Source: Fibrobacter sp. UBA4309 (GTDB lineage: Bacteria > Fibrobacterota > Fibrobacteria > Fibrobacterales > Fibrobacteraceae). From it: DNA of 9,451 nucleotides. The notes beneath the pieces are model-generated. The model was given only the letters and a program-made list of their open reading frames with translations, was not told the DNA's origin and did no database searches. The DNA lies in assembly GCF_002395745.1 (NCBI RefSeq), contig NZ_DGUN01000034.1, positions 1-9,451 of the forward strand, given 5' to 3'. Position numbers and translations under genes: made by a program. Below, piece by piece: positions 1 to 4,940 of the stretch (position 1 is its first letter; the number at the start of each line of letters is the position of its first letter).

Positions 1-191
1 GCGGCCCGCTCAACGGCGTCGATGCGCTGCACAGCATTGTGCAGATGCCCCCGGGAATCCCGGTGGCCACGGTCGGCATCGGCAACGGCAAGAACGCCGG
101 TTACCTCGCCGCCCACATCGTCGCCATCGCAGACCCCGCAGTCCGCGAGAAGCTCGTCGCCTACCGCAAGAGCCTCGGGGATATTGACTAG
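1..191 (+). CDS. purE: PurE, N5-carboxyaminoimidazole ribonucleotide mutase (C-terminal part)
   Basis: The open frame enters from the left edge (first full codon at base 3) and ends at TAG 189-191, giving 62 C-terminal residues. PurE converts N5-CAIR to CAIR in cytoplasmic purine biosynthesis. The fragment shows the family's C-terminal signature: LNGVDALHSIVQMPPGIPVA, then VGIGNGKNAGYLAAHIVAI and a final helix with YRKSL. This matches E. coli-type class I PurE (SIVQMPRGIPV, then ANAALLAAQILA, then WRK). The N-terminal catalytic part lies outside the window. No U-tract terminator follows; the next 100 bases hold heptamer repeats. The assignment is secure from the motifs. Any operon membership upstream cannot be seen. 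Confidence 0.93.
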   Translation, partial: GPLNGVDALHSIVQMPPGIPVATVGIGNGKNAGYLAAHIVAIADPAVREKLVAYRKSLGDID

Positions 192-232
192 ACGAAAGAA
201 CGGGCTTCGCCCTACAGACGAAAGACGAAAGA
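191..232. repeat. GACGAAA heptamer copies with a small GC hairpin
   Basis: GACGAAA occurs at 191-197, 217-223 and 224-230, the last two in direct tandem. Between them is a short hairpin, GGGC-TTC-GCCC (202-212). The motif is the reverse complement of the heptamer array at 303-337. It begins on the last base of the purE stop codon. The hairpin has no T-tract, so I do not call it a terminator. Function unknown; probably a dispersed genomic repeat. Confidence 0.7.
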
Positions 233-320
233 TGCTTCTCGCTTTCGTTTGTGGAAAAAGTCTGCCCTTTTAGTGTTTAGGTATTGCTGTTTATATGTTG
301 TCGTCTTTCGTCTTTCGTCT
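216..320 (+). repeat. Long inverted repeat formed by opposed heptamer arrays
   Basis: Bases 216-232 are exactly complementary to 304-320 (17 pairs). Adding a G-U pair (233/303) and a G-C pair (234/302) gives a 19-pair stem around a 67-base loop (235-301). The loop holds the ATG at 295, and the right arm is coding sequence for the following DUF3108 protein. In an RNA read through from purE, the stem would form only a few bases after the start codon and could hinder initiation. Pairing is read directly from the sequence; the effect is inference. Confidence 0.6.
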
Positions 321-1086
321 TTCGTCTATCGTCTTTCTCACGGCGTTCCTCGTGACGGCGTCTTTCGCCGGCGAACCCAACTTGCCGGAGGTCCAGGCTC
401 CGTGGATGAAGGGCGAACGTCTCGAATTCAACTTGTGCTGGGGTCCGATTACTGCAGGCTCCGCGACGCTCGAGGTCAAGCCCATCAAGGATGGCAAGAC
501 GGAGTTCCTCTCGTACGCAACAGGCAACAAGACCATCAATAAGATTTACCCGGTAAACGACACCATCTATACCCGAGTGCGCAACAAGGGCCTCATGACG
601 GAAGTCTTCCGCAAGCGACTCCACGAGGGAACGTTCCACAACACCTCGGTCATCCGCTTCGACCGCAAGGGCGAGAAGGCCTGGCTTTCCGATACGGTAT
701 TCACCGACATAAAGACCCGCAAGGTCAAGCGCTCCGCCGATACCGCGGTCACCATCAAGGGCATGGAGCACAGCATCATGTCAGCGTTCTACCTGGTGAG
801 GACGCTTCCCCTTACCGTCGGCGACACCTCCCGCTTTTCGGCGGTCAGTGGCAAAAAACGCTACGAACTGAAGGTGCTGGTTCACGGGAGGGAAGAAATC
901 AGGACAGAGGCTCTCGGGAAGGTCAAGACGGTGAAGGTCGAACCGGTGCTCGACGGTGACGGTATTTTCGTTTCCAAGGGACGTATCTTCATCTGGCTGA
1001 CCGACGACGAACGCCGTATCCCGGTGCTGATGCAGTGCGAAATCGCCCTGGGCTCCATAAAAGCCAAACTGATGAAGATAAAATGA
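295..1086 (+). CDS. DUF3108 family secreted protein
   Basis: This 263-residue protein is predicted to be exported to the periplasm or cell envelope. Residues 1-25 fit a signal peptide: R8 is the only basic residue, a hydrophobic core follows (LSSIVFLTAFLVT), and cleavage is likely after ASFA. The mature part matches DUF3108: GERLEFNLCWGPITAG near 40-55, IYPVNDTIYT near 84-93, a VRTLPLTVGD segment near 168-177, and a C-terminal FIWLTDDERRIPV (232-244) followed by GSIKAKL. No biochemical function is known for this family. The only ATG giving a signal peptide is at 295, since an in-frame stop lies at 271-273; no convincing SD precedes it. Codons 3-15 are made of GTCTTTC heptamers, so copy-number change would shift the reading frame. 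No clear terminator follows, only T-rich sequence. Confidence 0.85.
   Translation: MLSSFVFRLSSIVFLTAFLVTASFAGEPNLPEVQAPWMKGERLEFNLCWGPITAGSATLEVKPIKDGKTEFLSYATGNKTINKIYPVNDTIYTRVRNKGLMTEVFRKRLHEGTFHNTSVIRFDRKGEKAWLSDTVFTDIKTRKVKRSADTAVTIKGMEHSIMSAFYLVRTLPLTVGDTSRFSAVSGKKRYELKVLVHGREEIRTEALGKVKTVKVEPVLDGDGIFVSKGRIFIWLTDDERRIPVLMQCEIALGSIKAKLMKIK
303..337 (+). repeat. GTCTTTC heptamer array (5 units) inside the signal-peptide coding region
   Basis: Five consecutive 7-base units occupy 303-337: GTCTTTC three times, GTCTATC once, then GTCTTTC. Because 21 bases make seven codons, the array encodes the near-repeat LSSFVFR / LSSIVFL. It starts eight bases after the ATG of the DUF3108 gene. A unit of seven is not divisible by three, so gain or loss of one copy frameshifts the gene. 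Confidence 0.9.
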
Positions 1087-1156
1087 TGTTTTTTTGCTTT
1101 TTTTGCAACTTTTTGACTTGTTGGGGCCAGATAAATCAACTTTTACACTTAAAAAA

Positions 1157-1186
1157 TTGGTAACAATCCGGATAATAAGTTATATT
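1157..1186 (+). promoter_or_regulatory. Candidate sigma70-type promoter for the beta-barrel gene
   Basis: TTGGTA (1157-1162) and TATATT (1181-1186) are separated by 18 bases in an AT-rich stretch after the DUF3108 gene. This would place the transcript start near 1193 and leave a leader of about 25 bases containing an AGAGG SD (1208-1212), six bases before the ATG at 1219. Identification is by eye; an alternative -10 is GATAAT at 1171-1176, but it lacks a well-spaced -35. Confidence 0.45.
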
Positions 1187-1218
1187 CGTAAAACGATTAC
1201 AAGTATCAGAGGCTTTTA

Positions 1219-2205
1219 ATGTTTAAAAAAGTGATTTTGTTGATGTGCGTTCTCAGCCTTCTGGCATGGGCAGCAAAGCCCAAGGCTAAGGCAGGTGCCC
1301 CCAAGGCCAAGGCTAAGGTGGAAGCTCAGGCTGAAGAAGATGAATTCGACGATAGCGATTTCGTTTCGGCGGACAAACCGGCTGCCGCGGCAACTGCTGG
1401 CGACGACGATGAAGAATCCGACGAAGATGATTTTGCCGACGCGGAAACGGCCGGCATGACCAAGGCCCAGAAGGACGACATGGCCGCCCGCAAGAAGTTC
1501 GAAGAAGAACAGCGTCAGGACGAATACGCAAACTCCGAACGCCGCCGCGACTGGCTCAAGGACCGCTTAATCCTCCAGGTCGGTATGGGCTCCCGCTATC
1601 CGTTCATGGGTGAAACCGGCATGGGCATGGGCTTCGGTATCGGAGCCGAATACATTACCCGTTGGCATATCGGTGCATACGGCTCTTTCGGATTCCTCCC
1701 GAAGGGTACGGACAACGAATTCAAGGACTGGTCCTTGGAAGGCGGAACCGGTTACAAGGTCGGCCTCAACTACTACCTCTTCCCGAAGAACCCGCTTCAC
1801 CTGGGCTTGTCTGCCTCTTACGGTACGGTCTACTTTGACCACGACATCATCCCTGACGAAAGCGACATGCGCGCCCTGATTTCCGTGAACGGATTCCAGT
1901 TCGACGCCTTGATTTCTTACATGACCAACGAATGGTACTACCTGCAGTTCTCCATCGGTATGTACTACGCTCCGGATCTCGCCAAGAGCGAAGACGCGAA
2001 CCCGAGCTTCCGCGAGAGCGCCGACTCCAGAACGAGTGCCGAAATCACCTACACCTCCCGCGTGGTGAACAAGGACGGCATGAACAAAACCGGTATCGTG
2101 TTCGGTGTGGCCATCGGTTACGCCTTCCCGGAATTCTTCCCGGACGATACGGAAAAGCGCCGCCGTCAGCGTGAAAAGGAACGCGAACGCAATTCCCGCC
2201 GCTAG
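1219..2205 (+). CDS. Predicted outer-membrane beta-barrel protein with acidic N-terminal linker
   Basis: I do not recognise a named family for this 328-residue protein. Residues 1-18 form a clear signal peptide (FKK, hydrophobic core, LLAWA). Next come a lysine/alanine segment (KPKAKAGAPKAKAKV, about 20-34), a strongly acidic low-complexity linker (about 36-75) and a charged, probably helical stretch (about 80-115, AARKKFEEEQRQDEYANSER). From about 116 to 305, alternating aromatic/glycine strands (VGMGSRYPF, IGAYGSFGFLP, VGLNYYLFP, LGLSASYGTVYF, YYLQFSIGMYY, TGIVFGVAIGYAFPEFF) resemble a small outer-membrane barrel. The tail is arginine-rich (KRRRQREKERERNSRR), so the chain does not end in the usual aromatic barrel residue. 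An AGAGG SD supports the start. The gene stands alone between its own promoter and terminator. A peptidoglycan- or surface-contacting role for the linker is only a guess. Confidence 0.8.
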   Translation: MFKKVILLMCVLSLLAWAAKPKAKAGAPKAKAKVEAQAEEDEFDDSDFVSADKPAAAATAGDDDEESDEDDFADAETAGMTKAQKDDMAARKKFEEEQRQDEYANSERRRDWLKDRLILQVGMGSRYPFMGETGMGMGFGIGAEYITRWHIGAYGSFGFLPKGTDNEFKDWSLEGGTGYKVGLNYYLFPKNPLHLGLSASYGTVYFDHDIIPDESDMRALISVNGFQFDALISYMTNEWYYLQFSIGMYYAPDLAKSEDANPSFRESADSRTSAEITYTSRVVNKDGMNKTGIVFGVAIGYAFPEFFPDDTEKRRRQREKERERNSRR

Positions 2206-2229
2206 TCGTAGCGAGAAACAGGATTTTCA

Positions 2230-2256
2230 AGGGACCGCGCTCGCGGCCCTTTTTTT
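2230..2256 (+). terminator. Intrinsic terminator after the beta-barrel gene
   Basis: AGGG and CCGC pair with GCGG and CCCT around a GCTC loop, with one bulged A at 2234, followed by a run of seven T (2250-2256). It starts 25 bases after the stop codon. The stem, loop and T-tract are all directly visible. It separates this gene from glgE, which therefore needs its own promoter. Confidence 0.88.
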
Positions 2257-2289
2257 GTTTGTTTTAATTGATTTTCAAACCCTGAAATC

Positions 2290-2317
2290 CTAGTAACTAG
2301 TAACTGACAACTAGTAA
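2290..2317. repeat. CTAGTAA heptamer array (4 units) upstream of glgE
   Basis: Four consecutive 7-base units: CTAGTAA (2290-2296), CTAGTAA (2297-2303), the variant CTGACAA (2304-2310) and CTAGTAA (2311-2317). The array ends 21 bases before the glgE ATG, where promoter elements would be expected. TTGATT (2268-2273) lies 17 bases upstream of the first TAGTAA, a weak promoter match. The unit differs from the GTCTTTC array at 303-337, but the period of seven and the 5' placement are the same. Confidence 0.85.
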
Positions 2318-2338
2318 CTTTGTTAATTTTGCGTCACT

Positions 2339-4069
2339 ATGGCAACCATCCCGACCCTCAAAGACAATCTCGTTATCGAAAACATCCGCCCCCAGATCGA
2401 GGGCGGCCGATTCATGATCAAGCGTGAACCCGGCGACACCGTCACGCTTACCGCGGACATTTTCCGCCACAGCCACGAAAAATATGACGCAGCCATTTTC
2501 TACCGCCACGTAAGCAAGAAAAAATGGGAAAAGGCCCCCATGCACTTTGTCGACAACGACCAGTGGGAAGGTTCCTTTACCGTCAATAACATCGGCTACT
2601 ACGAATACAAGATTTGTGCCTGGACCGTGGAGCCCAAGGACGTTCCGACCGAAAGCCCCGTGATGAAACTCCGCGTGGACCCGACCTACAGCCGTATCGG
2701 CACATGGTACGAAATGTGGCCCAAGAGCCAGGGCACCGATCCCAAGAAGAGCGCCACCTGGAAGGATTGCGAAAAGCAACTCGACTACATCGCCGATCTC
2801 GGCTTCGACACCGTCTACCTCGTTCCCATCCACCCGATCGGCGTCACCAACCGCAAGGGTGCGAACAACGCGCTCCACGCCAAGGTCGACAAGAAGGGCA
2901 GGCCGCTCGAACCGGGATGCCCGTATGCCGTCGGCAACAAGCACGGAGGCCATTACGACGTGGACCCCGAACTCGGGACCATGAAGGATTTCGAACACTT
3001 CGCGAAAGCCGCCCGCGACAAGGGGCTCCGCTTGGCGCTCGACATCGCGCTCAACTGCAGCCCCGACCACCCGTACGTGAAGAGCCATCCGGAATGGTTC
3101 TACCACGAACCGGACGGCAGCATCAAGTTTGCGGAAAACCCGCCCAAGAAGTACGAGGACATCTACCCGTTCGACTACTACAACGATAATTACAAGGCCC
3201 TCTGGCAAGAAATCGAGAACATTATCTTGTTCTGGGCCGACAAGGGAATCGAGATTTTCCGTATCGACAATCCGCATACCAAGCCGTTCCCGTTCTGGGA
3301 ATGGCTCATCGCCGACGTCAAGGAAAAGCGCCCGGAACTCGTGTTCCTCGCCGAAGCCTTCACCCGCCCGAAGATGATGCACCGCCTTGCAAAGTCGGGC
3401 TTCGACATGAGCTACACGTATTTTGCTTGGCGCAGCGCCAAGTGGGAATTCGAGCAGTACCTCAAGGAGCTCACGCAGAGCGACGCGAAGCAATACATGC
3501 GCGGCATCTTCTTCCCGACCACCCCGGATATTTTCCCGAAGTACCTCGCGTACAAGGGCCCGAACGCGTTCAAGCAGCGCTATTTCCTCGCCGGAACGCT
3601 TTCTAGCCTTACGGGCATGTACAACGGCTACGAGCTGTGCGAAAACATCCCGAGCCCGGTCAAGGAAGAACTCGCCGACAGCGAGAAGTACCAGTACAAG
3701 GTCCACAACTGGAAGGGCCCCGGCATCCAGGATTTCGTCCGTCGCGTGAATACCGCACGCCAGGAACACGCCGCATTGCAAGAATACGACAACCTCGACT
3801 TCCACTACTGCAGCAACGACCAGCTGATGGTCTATTCCAAGAAGTCGGGCGAAGACGTTATCTTGTGCGTATGCAACATGGACATGGACAACGCCCAGGA
3901 AGGCATGGTCGAACTCGACATGGGCAAGCTCGGCCTTGCCCAGGATTCGTTCTTCTTCTTAAAGGACCTGATTACCGACGAAAGCTTCGTCTGGCGCGGC
4001 AACAGGAACTTTGTCCGTCTTGATCCGGCTAAAGCTCCCGGTCACCTGCTCGTGCTCAAGAAGATCTAG
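2339..4069 (+). CDS. glgE: GlgE, alpha-1,4-glucan:maltose-1-phosphate maltosyltransferase (GH13_3), short form
   Basis: This cytoplasmic enzyme transfers maltosyl units from alpha-maltose-1-phosphate to the non-reducing end of alpha-1,4-glucans, for glycogen-like storage polymer. It has an N-terminal beta-sandwich (about 1-115, with GGRFMIKREPGD and YYEYKICAW), a (beta/alpha)8 barrel from about 120 (WYEMWP, YLVPIHPIG, GGHYDVDPELGT, LNCSPDHP, AENPPKKYEDIYP) and a C-terminal beta domain (about 480-576). By homology the nucleophile is D310 (FRIDNPHTKP), the acid/base is E339 (LAEAF) and the third carboxylate is D397 (TTPDIF). Likely phosphate-contact residues N267, K270, Y272, K450 and Y451 are present. 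At 576 residues it is about 100 shorter than actinobacterial GlgE (about 660-700); the loss is the helical S domain between the sandwich and the barrel. No SD precedes ATG 2339, but N-terminal conservation supports this start. No treS, pep2 or glgB homologue is in the window. It converges on the lipoprotein gene. Confidence 0.95.
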   Translation: MATIPTLKDNLVIENIRPQIEGGRFMIKREPGDTVTLTADIFRHSHEKYDAAIFYRHVSKKKWEKAPMHFVDNDQWEGSFTVNNIGYYEYKICAWTVEPKDVPTESPVMKLRVDPTYSRIGTWYEMWPKSQGTDPKKSATWKDCEKQLDYIADLGFDTVYLVPIHPIGVTNRKGANNALHAKVDKKGRPLEPGCPYAVGNKHGGHYDVDPELGTMKDFEHFAKAARDKGLRLALDIALNCSPDHPYVKSHPEWFYHEPDGSIKFAENPPKKYEDIYPFDYYNDNYKALWQEIENIILFWADKGIEIFRIDNPHTKPFPFWEWLIADVKEKRPELVFLAEAFTRPKMMHRLAKSGFDMSYTYFAWRSAKWEFEQYLKELTQSDAKQYMRGIFFPTTPDIFPKYLAYKGPNAFKQRYFLAGTLSSLTGMYNGYELCENIPSPVKEELADSEKYQYKVHNWKGPGIQDFVRRVNTARQEHAALQEYDNLDFHYCSNDQLMVYSKKSGEDVILCVCNMDMDNAQEGMVELDMGKLGLAQDSFFFLKDLITDESFVWRGNRNFVRLDPAKAPGHLLVLKKI

Positions 4070-4081
4070 CCTGCCGGCTAG
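4066..4081. other. Palindromic hairpin carrying the stop codons of two convergent genes
   Basis: CTAGCC (4066-4071) and GGCTAG (4076-4081) form a perfect 6-pair stem around TGCC. The left arm contains the glgE TAG (4067-4069); the right arm contains the minus-strand TAG of the lipoprotein gene (4078-4080). Only eight bases separate the two coding regions. There is no T-tract on either side, so it is at best a weak or factor-assisted bidirectional terminator. Confidence 0.6.
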
Positions 4082-4881
4082 AAAACGAAGGTCTTGCCCA
4101 CAAAGATATCGACATTGCCAAACATTGTCCCCACGCCCCCGTAAAAGCCCGAGGGATGGTAGTAGCTGACCGTTATGGGTGCATAGAACATCAACATGTC
4201 GTAATCGTACTGGGTAGAAGTAAACACGTCCACCGAGACGGTCCCGTATTTGCCCTTTTCCCCGAAATGGTAGCCAAACCACAGGCCCGCCAACGGCACT
4301 GCGACAGCGTCTTCGCCATCGTTTTTCATTTTTTTGTCATTCTTTAGAATCCTGTCGCGGTATTTTTCGTAATCGCCGCCGCCCTGATAGGTCAGGACGC
4401 CGCCACCGAATCCGATAAAGACGTTATCTGCAAAATGGAAGTCCAGGCCCAGCAAGGCCTGTTCCTGGAGTCCCCAGAAAGTCCGGCTCTTTTCGCCCTC
4501 GTCGCTATCCAGCCAACCGAGGTATGTATCGCCGCATTTCTTTTCTTTATCGCAGGTAAAGTCCAGACGTCCGCCAAAACCGTTAAGGCCAACGCTTACA
4601 AACAGCGGGGAAAAGAACCGCCCGAACCGGTAAATTCCCGATACGGAAGCCCCGCCGCCGTAAATGTCCTCCACGTTGCTCCAGGAGTTGTTGAACAGCC
4701 CGTATCCCTGCAAGGAAACAGCCTTTTCGGAATCCTTGCTTGTCGGATCCAACCTGGGCTGATGTGTTGTCGGGACAGGGAGTTCCCCCATCGACCTTAA
4801 GCGGGGATTCGAGCACCCGGCCAGGAATATTATGGCAAGGCAAACGATTGCCCGCATGAACAAGCGGTTATTTATAGTCAT
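4078..4881 (-). CDS. Predicted lipoprotein with beta-barrel-like body
   Basis: I do not recognise a named family for this 267-residue protein. Residues 1-22 form a lipoprotein signal peptide with lipobox LAGC (lipidated C23, followed by S24), so the mature N-terminus should be acylated. After a polar linker (about 24-55), the body shows amphipathic glycine/aromatic strands (SVSGIYRFGRFF, FVSVGLNGFGGRLDF, ALLGLDFHF, VFIGFGGGVLTY, LWFGYHF, APITVSYYH, FYGGVGTMFGNVDIFVGKTFVF) and ends in phenylalanine, as outer-membrane barrels often do. C110 and C116 could form a small disulfide loop. A charged insert (EKYRDRILKNDKKMKND, 172-188) looks surface-exposed. AAGGA (plus 4889-4893), seven bases upstream, supports ATG 4881 over the internal ATG at 4857. 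It has its own promoter despite following the hydrolase gene by 59 bases. Confidence 0.8.
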   Translation of the reverse strand: MTINNRLFMRAIVCLAIIFLAGCSNPRLRSMGELPVPTTHQPRLDPTSKDSEKAVSLQGYGLFNNSWSNVEDIYGGGASVSGIYRFGRFFSPLFVSVGLNGFGGRLDFTCDKEKKCGDTYLGWLDSDEGEKSRTFWGLQEQALLGLDFHFADNVFIGFGGGVLTYQGGGDYEKYRDRILKNDKKMKNDGEDAVAVPLAGLWFGYHFGEKGKYGTVSVDVFTSTQYDYDMLMFYAPITVSYYHPSGFYGGVGTMFGNVDIFVGKTFVF

Positions 4882-4904
4882 TTTTCATTCCTTCTTGACT
4901 CATA

Positions 4905-4933
4905 AATCTAAGAACGCCCTTTTAGTTTGTCAA
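4905..4933 (-). promoter_or_regulatory. Near-consensus sigma70-type promoter for the lipoprotein gene
   Basis: On the minus strand, a perfect TTGACA (4928-4933) is followed after exactly 17 bases by TAGATT (4905-4910), four of six -10 matches. Transcription would start near 4898, giving a leader of about 17 bases that holds the SD. The -35 box lies only seven bases beyond the hydrolase stop codon, so the lipoprotein gene can be expressed independently of the operon behind it. Confidence 0.7.
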
Positions 4934-4940
4934 CATGCGG

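Noticed and set aside
202..212. GGGC-TTC-GCCC hairpin as a purE terminator
   Set aside because: The stem has only four pairs and is followed by TACAGACG rather than a T-tract.
22..273. An 83-codon plus-strand frame over the purE end
   Set aside because: It is out of frame with the conserved purE C-terminus and its translation is low-complexity serine/arginine sequence.
191..337. A CRISPR array or transposon end, suggested by repeated motifs
   Set aside because: The units are 7 bases in direct tandem with no spacers, and there is no transposase or target-site duplication nearby.
2297..3805. A 502-codon open frame on the minus strand opposite glgE
   Set aside because: It is antisense to a clearly conserved enzyme, its translation is repetitive valine/leucine/arginine-rich sequence with no domain, and it has no promoter or SD. 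It arises from codon bias on the coding strand.
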